A stretch of DNA of 14,119 nucleotides from Alphaproteobacteria bacterium (GCA_030039815.1 JASHUW010000070.1:1-14119), one strand, 5' to 3'. Shown: positions 6,296-13,849, numbered from the stretch's first letter. Numbers and translations are program-made. The notes: a model not told the origin generated them from the letters alone.

Positions 6296-7300
6296 TCAAC
6301 CCTGGGGCACCAGGCCGGCGGAGGCGACGAGTTTGTCGAGCGCGGCCTCGGGCCGGGCGCCGACATGGCTGATGATCTCGGCGGCGCAGAGGCTACCAAT
6401 CGCCCCACAGGTGGGAAGCGGTAGGCCGCGGGTCAAGCCGTACAGCACCCCGGACGCGTACAGATCGCCGGCGCCGGTCGTGTCGACAACGCGCGCCACC
6501 GGCGCCGCCGGCACTGCATGTGACTGGCCGTCGGCGAGCAGCATGCTGCCCTTTTCGCTGCGGGTCAGCGCGGCGATCTTGACGTGGCCGCGCACTGCGG
6601 CGGCGGCCTTGTCGAAATCGTCGGTTTCATAGAGCGAGCAGATTTCCGCCTCATTCGCGAAGAGGATGTCGACGTCGCCTGATATCAGCGTCAGGAAGTC
6701 ATCTCGATGACGGCCGACGCAAAACGGATCGGAAAGGCTGAGCGCAACCATCCGGCCGGCAGCATGGGCGACCGCCGACGCCCGGCGAAACGCCGCCTTC
6801 GCGCGCGGCGGATCGAACAGATAACCCTCGAGATAGGTAATCTGCGCGGCGGCGACGACCCGCGGATCGATGTCTTCGGGGCCGAGATCGACGCAGGCGC
6901 CAAGATAGGTGCCCATCGTGCGCTGGCCGTCGGACGTGACGAGGATCAGGCAGCGCGCCGTTGCTGGCCCGGTCGAGGCGGCGGGGGTGTCGAAGCGAAT
7001 CCCCATCGCGGTGATGTCGTGGCGGTAAATCGCCCCGAGCGCGTCGTCGCGCACCTTGCCGATATAGGCGCCGCTGCCGCCCAGCGAGGCGATCCCCGCC
7101 ATGGTGTTGCCAGCCGAGCCACCCGAGCTTTCGATCCCCGGCCCCATGTGACTGTAGAGCTGATTGGCGCGCGCCGCGTCGATCAGCGTCATCGCGCCCT
7201 TCGCCATGCCCTCGGCGGCGAGAAACGTCTCGTCGGCATGAGCAATGACGTCGACAATCGCATTGCCGATGCCGGCGACATCGATAGTGGCCGCGCTCAT
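6296..7300 (-). CDS. PfkB-family kinase, probable adenosine kinase
   Basis: A protein of 334 residues with the ribokinase/PfkB fold. The substrate-binding glycine motif SGGSAGNTMAGIASLGG is at 59-75. The metal-binding NxxE motif is N216-E219 (NEAE). The C-terminal signature DTTGAGDLYASGVLYG is at 273-288, with D279 the expected catalytic base and the adjacent glycines forming the anion hole. Alphaproteobacterial proteins with this start and architecture are annotated as adenosine kinase, which makes AMP from adenosine and ATP and would serve purine salvage. Family members also use fructose or other sugars, so the substrate is inference. The ATG at 7298-7300 follows AGGGGA at a fair distance. 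It is the first gene of the likely operon with typA and the Rap1a-like gene, driven by the promoter at 7341-7368. Confidence 0.88.
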   Translation of the reverse strand: MSAATIDVAGIGNAIVDVIAHADETFLAAEGMAKGAMTLIDAARANQLYSHMGPGIESSGGSAGNTMAGIASLGGSGAYIGKVRDDALGAIYRHDITAMGIRFDTPAASTGPATARCLILVTSDGQRTMGTYLGACVDLGPEDIDPRVVAAAQITYLEGYLFDPPRAKAAFRRASAVAHAAGRMVALSLSDPFCVGRHRDDFLTLISGDVDILFANEAEICSLYETDDFDKAAAAVRGHVKIAALTRSEKGSMLLADGQSHAVPAAPVARVVDTTGAGDLYASGVLYGLTRGLPLPTCGAIGSLCAAEIISHVGARPEAALDKLVASAGLVPQG

Positions 7301-7340
7301 TCAGTCCCCTGTGAATTCGATGCGGGAGGGAGGCGCGCGC

Positions 7341-7368
7341 AGTATAAGGAGCTTCGTGCCGGCGGCAA
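7341..7368 (-). promoter_or_regulatory. Sigma70-type promoter of the kinase-typA operon
   Basis: On the minus strand TTGCCG (7363-7368) and TATACT (7341-7346) are 16 bases apart. Transcription would start near 7334, giving a leader of about 34 bases before the kinase ATG. Confidence 0.65.
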
Positions 7369-7491
7369 GCACGCCCGCCACAACACCGATTCGGCGGGGC
7401 GTCGGACGAGGCAGGATTGCGAGCCTGGTTGAGGCCTGCCTTAAGCTGTTGGTATCAGCGGTTTACCTAGCGCCAGCGAGGATAAATCTTT

Positions 7492-7520
7492 TTGTTTTCG
7501 GCTGATTCAACGGATATGGT
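7492..7520 (+). promoter_or_regulatory. Candidate bactofilin promoter with a GANTC site in the spacer
   Basis: TTGTTT (7492-7497) and TATGGT (7515-7520) are 17 bases apart, with GATTC at 7504-7508 between them. Each hexamer keeps the first three consensus bases, and the -10 also keeps the final T. GANTC is the target of the CcrM adenine methylase in Alphaproteobacteria. The promoter would leave a leader of about 110 bases. Confidence 0.35.
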
Positions 7521-7636
7521 TTCCGCCGGGGCAATTCGCGATGACCGCGCTTAAGGCGGCTCCGCACCACAAGCGCTGCGGCGCGGTTGGGTCGCACCTG
7601 AATATCCCGATAGCTCAATGATGGGGTACGGCATCC

Positions 7637-8293
7637 ATGTTCGGCCGCAAGAGATCGGATACGGAGGATCGGACAATGCCTGATGCGCCCGACGATTTGG
7701 GCATCCCGATGAAGCCGTCACGGCCGATCGGGTCGTCGCCAGGCTCCGTGACCCAGTCCGGCCGCACGCCCGCCGCAGTGCCGCCGCGGGTCCCTGAGAT
7801 GGCGCGTCCGCCGGCCGAGCCGCCACGCCGGACGGTAACCGAGCCGATCCCGGCGCCGGTCACGCCGCCGCCGGTTGCCACCGCGCCGCCATCGGTGACG
7901 ACAACCCCACCGCGGCGCAGTGAAGCGGGACTGCGCCAACTGACGGTCGGCCGCGAAATCTCGCTGTCGGGCGAGATCGCCTCATGCGACACGCTGATCG
8001 TCGAGGGTAGCGTCGAGGCGAATCTGCAAAACTGCCGCGATGTCGACATCGCCGAGACCGGGCTGTTCAAGGGCAGCGCCGAGATCGACAACGCCGATGT
8101 GCGCGGCACGTTCGAGGGTAACCTCATCGTCCGCAAGCGCCTGCTTATTCGATCGGGCGGCGTGGTGTCGGGGACGATCCGCTACGGCCAGATCGAGATC
8201 GAATTGGGCGGGCAGATTGCGGGCGACGTGCAGTCGACCCCCTCGGCGGGCGATGTCATTGCCGAGCTGCCGAACGCGCGGGCGGCTTCCTAG
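7637..8293 (+). CDS. Bactofilin (polymer-forming cytoskeletal protein)
   Basis: A protein of 218 residues. The first 100 are low-complexity and rich in proline, serine and threonine (dense PP and TPP runs at 44-92) and probably disordered. The MFGRKR beginning is common in bactofilins. Residues 102-200 are the bactofilin domain: short repeated beta-helix turns with regular glycines, such as LSGEI, LIVEGSVEANL, GLFKGSAEI, RGTFEGNLIV and RSGGVVSGTI. Bactofilins polymerise without nucleotide into membrane-associated filaments that localise wall synthesis, stalk or cell-shape functions. The linker is longer than in many family members. ATG at 7637 was chosen because the earlier ATGs at 7618 and 7621 are in other frames; GGGG lies about 12 bases upstream. 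The 3' end overlaps the 3' end of nth by 38 bases. No M23 peptidase gene, a frequent bactofilin neighbour, is present. Confidence 0.92.
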   Translation: MFGRKRSDTEDRTMPDAPDDLGIPMKPSRPIGSSPGSVTQSGRTPAAVPPRVPEMARPPAEPPRRTVTEPIPAPVTPPPVATAPPSVTTTPPRRSEAGLRQLTVGREISLSGEIASCDTLIVEGSVEANLQNCRDVDIAETGLFKGSAEIDNADVRGTFEGNLIVRKRLLIRSGGVVSGTIRYGQIEIELGGQIAGDVQSTPSAGDVIAELPNARAAS

Positions 8294-8975
8294 CCGAAGG
8301 CCCGGCGGCCTGCGCCGCGATCAGCGCATCGGGCACGGTCTTCGCGCCATAGCGGCACAGCGAGGCGACGACGCAGCTCGGGCAATCGGGCTTGCGCGCC
8401 TTGCACACATGGCGTCCATGCAGGATCAGCCAATGATGCGCATGCAGCTTGTATTGCGACGGCGTCACCTTTTCGAGGCCGATCTCCACCGCGTGCGGCG
8501 TCTTGCCGGGCGCGATGCCGGTGCGGTTGCCGACCCGGAAAATATGCGTGTCAACCGCGATCGTCGGCTCCTCGAAGGCGACGTTGAGCACGACGTTGGC
8601 GGTCTTTCGCCCGACCCCCGGCAGTGCTTCCAACGCTTCGCGCTCGCGCGGCACCTCGCCATGATGCTTCTCGACAAGAATGCGACTGAGCGCGATGACG
8701 TTCTTCGCCTTGGTGCGATAGAGGCCGATCGTGCGGATGAGGCTTTCCACCTTCTCGACGCCGAGCGCGACCATCTTGGCCGGGGTGTCGGCCAGCGCGA
8801 ACAATGCCGGCGTCGCCTTGTTAACCCCGACATCGGTCGCCTGCGCCGACAGCACGACCGCCACCAGAAGGGTGAACGGATTGATGTACTCGAGCTCGGT
8901 GCGGGGGATCGGGCGGCTTTCGGCTAACCGGCGATAGAACTCGACAATCTCGGCTTTCGTGAATTTCTTGGGCAT
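8256..8975 (-). CDS. nth: Endonuclease III (DNA glycosylase/AP lyase)
   Basis: A protein of 239 residues, somewhat longer than the E. coli enzyme (211) because of a C-terminal tail. The helix-hairpin-helix segment LEALPGVGRKTANVVLNVAF is at 115-134, with catalytic lysine K124. The catalytic aspartate is D142 in VDTHIFRV. The 4Fe-4S cluster motif C-x6-C-x2-C-x5-C is complete (C191, C198, C201, C207). The enzyme removes oxidised pyrimidines and cuts the abasic site in base excision repair. The tail after about 212 is rich in alanine and proline; its last 12 codons and stop overlap the bactofilin gene on the other strand. The start is ATG at 8973-8975, without a Shine-Dalgarno, and it diverges from the DUF2244 gene. 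Confidence 0.98.
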   Translation of the reverse strand: MPKKFTKAEIVEFYRRLAESRPIPRTELEYINPFTLLVAVVLSAQATDVGVNKATPALFALADTPAKMVALGVEKVESLIRTIGLYRTKAKNVIALSRILVEKHHGEVPREREALEALPGVGRKTANVVLNVAFEEPTIAVDTHIFRVGNRTGIAPGKTPHAVEIGLEKVTPSQYKLHAHHWLILHGRHVCKARKPDCPSCVVASLCRYGAKTVPDALIAAQAAGPSARKPPARSAARQ

Positions 8976-9036
8976 TGCGCGAGCTTAGCGCATTTTTTTG
9001 CGTTAGCGAGATCAACCCCTATATCCTAGGCGCGCA
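8976..9036. promoter_or_regulatory. 61-bp divergent nth/DUF2244 promoter region with mirrored start contexts
   Basis: Both start codons lie in the same sequence, CGCGCAATG: on the plus strand at 9031-9039 and on the minus strand at 8973-8981. A plus-strand promoter candidate is TTGCGT (8998-9003), 16 bases, TATATC (9020-9025), which would place the transcript start within a few bases of the DUF2244 ATG. TTAGCG is repeated at 8985-8990 and 9003-9008, flanking a T-run. Neither gene has a Shine-Dalgarno, so one or both mRNAs may be leaderless. Confidence 0.4.
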
Positions 9037-9540
9037 ATGACCGACATCCCCGCCCCGCCTAGCGATGTGTTCTTCGAGCATGTGCTGCTGCCCTATCGCA
9101 GCCTGCCACCGCGCGGGTTCAACACATTAATGCTGGTGCTGGCAGGAATCAGCATCGTCGTCGGCATCGTCTTCGTGTCGATGGGAGCCTGGCCTGTCGT
9201 GGGATTTTTCGGCCTCGATGTCGGGTTGGTGTACCTCGCCTTCCGGCTATCGTATCGCAGCGCCCGGCAGCGCGAGACGCTGCGCCTTGCTGACGAGGAA
9301 TTGACCGTCGAGCGCGTCGGCATTCGCGGCGACCGGCGGCTGTGGCGATTTCAGCCGTTCTGGGTGCGGGTGGTGTTCGAGGAGCACCCGGACGAATCGA
9401 ACCGGCTATCTCTCGCCTCGCACGGGAAGACCCTGCCGATCGGCACCTTCCTGCCGCCGCCGGTGCGCCGGGAGGTGGCGACGACGCTGCGCGACGCGCT
9501 ACGGCGCTGGCGCGACTCGCTCAACCCGGCGCAGCGCTGA
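9037..9540 (+). CDS. DUF2244 integral membrane protein
   Basis: A protein of 167 residues. Two adjacent membrane helices lie at about 29-49 and 53-71, joined by the short GAWPVVGFFGLDV stretch typical of this family. The N-terminal LLPYRSLPPRGFN at 17-29 and the later RRLWRFQPFWVRVVFEE also fit DUF2244. The C-terminal part is soluble, with a basic end. Function is unknown. Family members often sit beside nth or cytochrome c oxidase genes in Alphaproteobacteria, but no mechanism follows from that. The ATG at 9037 lacks a Shine-Dalgarno and may be read from a nearly leaderless mRNA. The stop codon is only 6 bases from the end of the convergent hydrolase gene. Confidence 0.87.
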   Translation: MTDIPAPPSDVFFEHVLLPYRSLPPRGFNTLMLVLAGISIVVGIVFVSMGAWPVVGFFGLDVGLVYLAFRLSYRSARQRETLRLADEELTVERVGIRGDRRLWRFQPFWVRVVFEEHPDESNRLSLASHGKTLPIGTFLPPPVRREVATTLRDALRRWRDSLNPAQR

Positions 9541-9546
9541 GCCGGT

Positions 9547-10314
9547 TCAACCAATGGGCTCGGGCAGCGCCAATCGCTCGGCGATGATGCGCAGCGTCCG
9601 GGGGTTGGCGAGCATCGTCGTATGCGGGCCGTCGACGGCGATGTTTTCGCGTTCCGGTCCCGAGGCATCGACGCAGCTTCTCCAGGCGACGACCCCGTCG
9701 CGCGGGCTGTAGATTGCCGTCGTCGGCACTGGCGGCGGCGCCGTCAGCCGCTCAAGCATCAAATGCTCGCCATTGTGGAGCGGTGCGAGCGCGCGATAGA
9801 TGGGCTCCAGTGGACTGGCCGTCGGCAAGCGGAACGGGCTACACACGGTGACGACCCGCCGGACGCGGTCGGGATGGGCACTCGCCAGCGCGCGCGCCAG
9901 CACGCCGCCGAGGCTGTAGCCGACGAGACTTGCCTTGCGGCCATGCGCTTCGGTGCAGCGCCTGAGAATCGCATCGACCGAGGCAACGGCGTTGGCAGTC
10001 GGCCCGATATTGACCCGCGGCCCCCAACCCTCGACCGCGTAGCCGAGCGCCTTGAGCCATTCGCGCAAGCCGCGGCTCATGTGATCCGAGCACAGAAAGG
10101 CCGGGAGCACGATCACCGGATGGCCGTCGCCGAGCGGCACCGGCCCCAGATGGATTCGCCGGCCGGTGTGCCGCATCTCGCGCAGGATCGCCAGCCCCTC
10201 GCCGACGAGGTCGCGCCAGGATGGGCCATCGAGCGCATGGTCGTGTGCAAAGATGCGCGCGTGGCCGCGCTCGCGGTGATGGCGATGTTGCGGCGCGTGA
10301 AGCTCGACGGTCAT
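9547..10314 (-). CDS. Alpha/beta hydrolase, lipase/esterase-like
   Basis: A protein of 255 residues with an intact catalytic triad in the expected order: nucleophile S134 in GYSLGG (132-137), acid D206 in YSPRDGVV and base H231 in DGPHTTM. The strand before the oxyanion region is PVIVLPAFLCSDHMSRGL at 66-83. The first 26 residues are unusual for this family, with seven histidines (H6, H10, H12, H13, H18, H24, H26). There is no signal peptide, so it is probably cytosolic. The substrate is unknown. The start codon overlaps the dapB stop as ATGA, which implies translational coupling; internal Met47 would give a shorter but still complete hydrolase. No Shine-Dalgarno was judged necessary with such an overlap. 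Confidence 0.85.
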   Translation of the reverse strand: MTVELHAPQHRHHRERGHARIFAHDHALDGPSWRDLVGEGLAILREMRHTGRRIHLGPVPLGDGHPVIVLPAFLCSDHMSRGLREWLKALGYAVEGWGPRVNIGPTANAVASVDAILRRCTEAHGRKASLVGYSLGGVLARALASAHPDRVRRVVTVCSPFRLPTASPLEPIYRALAPLHNGEHLMLERLTAPPPVPTTAIYSPRDGVVAWRSCVDASGPERENIAVDGPHTTMLANPRTLRIIAERLALPEPIG

Positions 10315-11117
10315 AGCCCCAGCACTTCCTTCATTCCGTAGAGCCCCGGCTTCTGATCGATCACCCAGCGCGCCGCGCGTACGGCGCCTTTCGCGTAGAT
10401 CGCGCGGTTGGTGGCGCGATGCGACAGTTCGAGCCGCTCGCCCGCTCCGGCGAAAATCACGTGATGGTCGCCGACCGCATCGCCGCCGCGCAGCGACGCA
10501 AAGCCGATATCGCCGCTGCGCCGAGCGCCGGTGATGCCATCACGTCCGCGCTGCGCGACACGGTCCAGCGCGACGCCGCGTCCCGCTGCCGCCGCGTGGC
10601 CCAGCGCCAACGCTGTGCCTGAGGGCGCGTCGGCCTTGCCGCGATGGTGCATCTCCATGATCTCGATGTCCCAGTCGGGGCCAAGCCGCGCCGCGACCTG
10701 CTCGACGAGCCCGAGCAGCAGGTTGATGCCGAGGCTGGTATTGGCGGCCCAGACGATCGGGATGCGCTTTGCGGCTTCCTCGACCGCCGCGGTCTCCGCC
10801 GTCGTGAGGCCAGTGGTGCCGATGACGAGTGGCTTGCCGAGCTCTGCCGCAAGCGTTGCGTGCGACGCGGTCGCCGCGGCAACGCTGAACTCGATCGCGA
10901 CGTCGCTTTCGCGCAGCAGCTCACCCGCGGCACTGCCGGCGACAAGCCCGATCGGACCGACCCCGGCCAGCTCGCCGAGATCGCTGCCGACCGTGGCGCT
11001 GCCCGGCGCGGTCGTGCCGCCCGACAGCTCACAGCCCTCCGCGGCGGCGACCTCCGCGATCAGCATGCGGCCCATACGGCCGCCGCACCCGATGACGCCC
11101 ATTCTGATGTCGGCCAT
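10311..11117 (-). CDS. dapB: 4-hydroxy-tetrahydrodipicolinate reductase
   Basis: A protein of 268 residues (E. coli 273). The N-terminal NAD(P)H-binding motif GCGGRMG is at 10-16. GTTG is at 100-103. The catalytic and substrate-binding block EMHHRGKADAPSGT is at 155-168, with H157/H158 and K161 matching the catalytic histidine and lysine of E. coli DapB. It reduces the cyclic dihydrodipicolinate precursor in the diaminopimelate pathway, giving lysine and peptidoglycan meso-diaminopimelate. I chose ATG at 11115-11117 because GGAG lies 7 bases upstream and the protein then begins MADIRMGVIGCGG; an in-frame TTG at 11142-11144 would add nine residues of no known use. The gene overlaps the downstream hydrolase by ATGA and diverges from murJ. 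Confidence 0.97.
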   Translation of the reverse strand: MADIRMGVIGCGGRMGRMLIAEVAAAEGCELSGGTTAPGSATVGSDLGELAGVGPIGLVAGSAAGELLRESDVAIEFSVAAATASHATLAAELGKPLVIGTTGLTTAETAAVEEAAKRIPIVWAANTSLGINLLLGLVEQVAARLGPDWDIEIMEMHHRGKADAPSGTALALGHAAAAGRGVALDRVAQRGRDGITGARRSGDIGFASLRGGDAVGDHHVIFAGAGERLELSHRATNRAIYAKGAVRAARWVIDQKPGLYGMKEVLGL

Positions 11118-11250
11118 CGCGGATCTCCGAATCGGAAGCCGCAACGCCTACTCTGTGTGACAAAAAAAAGACAAGGACAAATTGCGTCGTAGCGGACGGA
11201 TTTTTCCCCGGTGTTTTCGGCAGGCGGGATTTCCGATAAACCGCCGCCCC
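11118..11250. promoter_or_regulatory. 133-bp divergent dapB/murJ promoter region
   Basis: The region contains three GACAA copies (11159-11163, 11170-11174, 11176-11180) around an A-run, and a GAATC (GANTC) site at 11129-11133 close to dapB. On the murJ side a GATAAA word (11235-11240) lies just upstream of the start. Promoters for both genes must be here, but I cannot name convincing hexamer pairs. Confidence 0.4.
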
Positions 11251-12792
11251 ATGACCCTCTTCCGCTCGGTCGCCACGGTCGGCTCCTGGACGATGGTGAG
11301 CCGTCTGTTCGGATTCGCGCGCGACATCCTGACCGCGGCGATCCTCGGCGCCGGACCGGTCGCCGATGCGTTCTTCGTCGCGCAGCGACTTCCCAATTTG
11401 TTTCGCAGCCTATTTGCTGAGGGCGCCTTCAGCGCCGCCTTCGTGCCACTCGCCAACCGGGCGCTGGTCGATGGCGGCAAGCCGGCGCTCAAGGAATTTG
11501 CCGAGGAAGCGTTTGCGGTGCTGTTCACGGCGCTGCTCGTGTTCGTCATCCTCGGCGAAATCTTCATGCCATGGGTGATGCGCGTCATCGCCCCCGGCTT
11601 CGAACAGGAACCGGCCAAGTTTCAGCTCGTCGTCAATCTGACGCGCATCACCTTTCCCTACCTCTTGTTCATCTCGCTGACCGCGCTGCAAGGCGGTTTG
11701 CTCAATACGGTCGACCGGTTCGCGGCCGCCGCCGCGACCCCAGTGCTGCTCAATCTTTTCCTGATCGCCGGGCTCTTGCTGATGATGGCGCTGCACTTGC
11801 CTGACGGCCGCTTGCTCGCCGCGGCGTTGACCCTGTCAGGTGTCGCACAATTCTGCTGGCTGATGCTGTCCTGCCGCGGGGCGGATGTCGGACTCAGGTT
11901 GCGTATGCCGCATCTGACGAAAGGCGTGCGGCAGACCTTGAGGGTCATGGGGCCCGGGGTGCTCGGCGCCGGGGTCACGCAGCTCAATCTTTTGGTCTCG
12001 ACCGCGCTCGCCTCGCTGCTCCCGGGCGGATCGGTGTCGTATCTCTATTATGCCGACCGGCTGAACCAGCTGCCGCTCGGCGTCGTCGGGATCGCGGTCG
12101 CGACAGCGATCCTGCCGCCGTTGTCGCGCGCGGTGCGCGGCGGCGACACGGCGGCGGCGATCGCGACCCAGAACCGGGGGCTGGAGCTCGCGCTGCTGCT
12201 GACGCTGCCGGCAGCGACGGCGCTGGCGATCCTGGCGCTGCCGATCCTAACGGTGCTGTTCGAGCGCGGCGCGTTCGGCCCAGCCGAGGCGTCGGCTACG
12301 GCCGCGGCGCTGATTTCCTATGCCGTGGGACTGCCGGCTTTCGTGCTCGTCAAGGTGCTGGCGCCAGCCTTCTTCGCACGGCACGACACGAAGACGCCGG
12401 TCAAGGTGGCGATGGCGTCGCTCGCGACAAACCTGCTGCTGACCGTCATCCTGATGCGCTTCTTCGCACATGTCGGGGTGGCGGCGGCACTGTCGGTCGC
12501 CGGCTGGCTGCAGGCGACACTGCTCATGACGCTGCTGGCGCGGCGCGAACACTTTCATTTGGACACCCGAGCACGCGCCAACCTGCCACGCATCGCGCTG
12601 GCAACGATCGGCATGGGTGCGGTGCTGGCGGCGCTGCGCGCGGCGCTCCACCCGGCGCTCGCCGGCGGCGCAATGATGTTGCGGCTCGCGGCGCTCGCGG
12701 GCCTGGTCGCCGCCGGACTCGCCGCGTTCCTCGCGCTGATCTTGCTGCTGGGTGTCGTCAACTGGCGCGAGCTGCGCCGCCTACCCGCTTGA
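11251..12792 (+). CDS. murJ: Lipid II flippase MurJ
   Basis: A protein of 513 residues of the MVF/MATE-like family, almost wholly hydrophobic, with about 14 membrane helices. Charged residues shown to matter in E. coli MurJ are present at the same positions: R18 and R24 (MVSRLFGFARD), D39 (ADAFF), R52 (NLFRSLFAEGAFSAAFVP) and R270 (YYADRLNQLPLG). It moves lipid-linked peptidoglycan precursor across the inner membrane. ATG at 11251 was chosen because the protein then begins MTLFRSVATVGSWTMVSR, the family start; the open frame extends upstream to an ATG-like start at 11182 with 23 unlikely residues. No clear Shine-Dalgarno precedes either. trpS follows after 33 bases on the same strand. dapB, which makes a peptidoglycan building block precursor, is divergent. 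Confidence 0.97.
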   Translation: MTLFRSVATVGSWTMVSRLFGFARDILTAAILGAGPVADAFFVAQRLPNLFRSLFAEGAFSAAFVPLANRALVDGGKPALKEFAEEAFAVLFTALLVFVILGEIFMPWVMRVIAPGFEQEPAKFQLVVNLTRITFPYLLFISLTALQGGLLNTVDRFAAAAATPVLLNLFLIAGLLLMMALHLPDGRLLAAALTLSGVAQFCWLMLSCRGADVGLRLRMPHLTKGVRQTLRVMGPGVLGAGVTQLNLLVSTALASLLPGGSVSYLYYADRLNQLPLGVVGIAVATAILPPLSRAVRGGDTAAAIATQNRGLELALLLTLPAATALAILALPILTVLFERGAFGPAEASATAAALISYAVGLPAFVLVKVLAPAFFARHDTKTPVKVAMASLATNLLLTVILMRFFAHVGVAAALSVAGWLQATLLMTLLARREHFHLDTRARANLPRIALATIGMGAVLAALRAALHPALAGGAMMLRLAALAGLVAAGLAAFLALILLLGVVNWRELRRLPA

Positions 12793-12825
12793 CCCGCAGC
12801 CACCCCGGACGATAACCACGCACCC

Positions 12826-13830
12826 ATGAACCGCATTTTCTCCGGCATCCAGCCGACCGGCAATCTGCATCTCGGCAACTATCTCGGCGCGATCCGCAAC
12901 TGGGTCGCCTTGCAGCACGATTACGAGTGCATCTTCTGCATCGTCGATTTGCACGCCCTGACCGTGCCGCAGGACCCCGCCGAGTTGCGCGCCGCGACCC
13001 GCGAGGTCACCGCCGCTTATATCGCGGCGGGCGTCGACCCCGAGCATTGCATCATCTTCAACCAGAGCATGGTGACCGCGCATTCCGAGCTGGCGTGGAT
13101 CCTGTCGTGCCTCACGCCGCTCGGCTGGCTCAACCGGATGACGCAGTTCAAGGAGAAGGCCGGCAAGCAGCGCGAGATGGCGGGGCTCGGCCTCTATGCC
13201 TACCCGGTGCTGATGGCCGCCGACATCATCGGCTACAAGGCGACGCACGTGCCGGTCGGCGAGGACCAGAAGCAGCATGTCGAACTGGCGCGGGACATCG
13301 CCGGCGCGTTCAATCGTCGCTACGAGCGGGACTTCTTCCCCCTGCCCGAGCCGCAGATTTTCGGCGAAGCGACGCGCGTCATGAGCCTGCGCGACGGCAC
13401 CAAGAAGATGTCGAAATCCGACACCTCGGATTATTCGCGGCTCAACATGACCGATGACGCCGACACCATCGCCTTGAAGGTGCGGCGCGCCAAGACCGAC
13501 CCCGAGCCGCTGCCCGATACCATCGCCGCGCTCGAAAAACGGCCCGAGGCCGACAACCTCGTGGGCATCTACGCGGCGCTCGCCGACTTAACCCGCGAGC
13601 AGGCGCTGGCGCGGTTTGCCGGCAAGAACTTTTCGACCTTCAAGGAGGAGTTGTCGGCGGTGGCGGTGGAGGTGCTCGGCAAGATCGGTGGCGAGATGCG
13701 GCGCTTGATGGTTGAGATGGATCATATCGACGCGATCCTGCATCAGGGCGCCGAGCGTGCCTCGGCGATCGCGATCCCGATCCTGCGCGAGGTGCAGGAC
13801 ATCACCGGCTTGTTGCGGCCAGAGCATTAG
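12826..13830 (+). CDS. trpS: Tryptophanyl-tRNA synthetase
   Basis: A protein of 334 residues, standard length for the bacterial class Ic enzyme. The HIGH-type motif is HLGN at 15-18 after FSGIQPTGN. The KMSKS loop is complete at 194-198. PVLMAADI at 127-134, with D133 at the tryptophan-contacting aspartate position, and VGEDQKQH at 144-151 are family hallmarks. It charges tRNA-Trp with tryptophan using ATP. ATG at 12826 gives the usual MNRIFSGIQPTG beginning; the ribosome binding site is weak, and with a 33-base gap it is probably co-transcribed with murJ. Confidence 0.99.
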   Translation: MNRIFSGIQPTGNLHLGNYLGAIRNWVALQHDYECIFCIVDLHALTVPQDPAELRAATREVTAAYIAAGVDPEHCIIFNQSMVTAHSELAWILSCLTPLGWLNRMTQFKEKAGKQREMAGLGLYAYPVLMAADIIGYKATHVPVGEDQKQHVELARDIAGAFNRRYERDFFPLPEPQIFGEATRVMSLRDGTKKMSKSDTSDYSRLNMTDDADTIALKVRRAKTDPEPLPDTIAALEKRPEADNLVGIYAALADLTREQALARFAGKNFSTFKEELSAVAVEVLGKIGGEMRRLMVEMDHIDAILHQGAERASAIAIPILREVQDITGLLRPEH

Positions 13831-13849
13831 TTGAGCGCGGCGCTTGGAT

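Larger units (their letters stand above)
7301..7636. other. 336-bp divergent intergenic region between the kinase and bactofilin genes
   Basis: The longest gene-free stretch in the window. It holds a good minus-strand promoter near the kinase and a weaker plus-strand promoter candidate near the middle. It also has two GANTC sites (7388-7392 and 7504-7508) and a 9-base inverted repeat, GCCTTAAGC (7438-7446) and GCTTAAGGC (7549-7557). A T-rich patch lies at 7486-7498. I see no RNA gene that I recognise and no convincing small open reading frame. Confidence 0.6.

Noticed and set aside
6707..7432. Plus-strand open frame of 241 codons
   Set aside because: It is antisense to the PfkB-family kinase gene and runs through that gene's promoter; no domain is recognisable.
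8040..8927. Plus-strand open frame of 295 codons
   Set aside because: It overlaps the bactofilin gene in another frame and is then antisense to nth; both real genes have clear family motifs.
11118..11144. N-terminal extension of DapB from a TTG codon
   Set aside because: The ATG at 11115-11117 has a well-placed GGAG and gives the family-typical start.
11182..11250. N-terminal extension of MurJ by 23 residues
   Set aside because: The extension is hydrophilic and unlike the family; the ATG at 11251 gives the usual start and puts R18, R24, D39, R52 and R270 in E. coli numbering.
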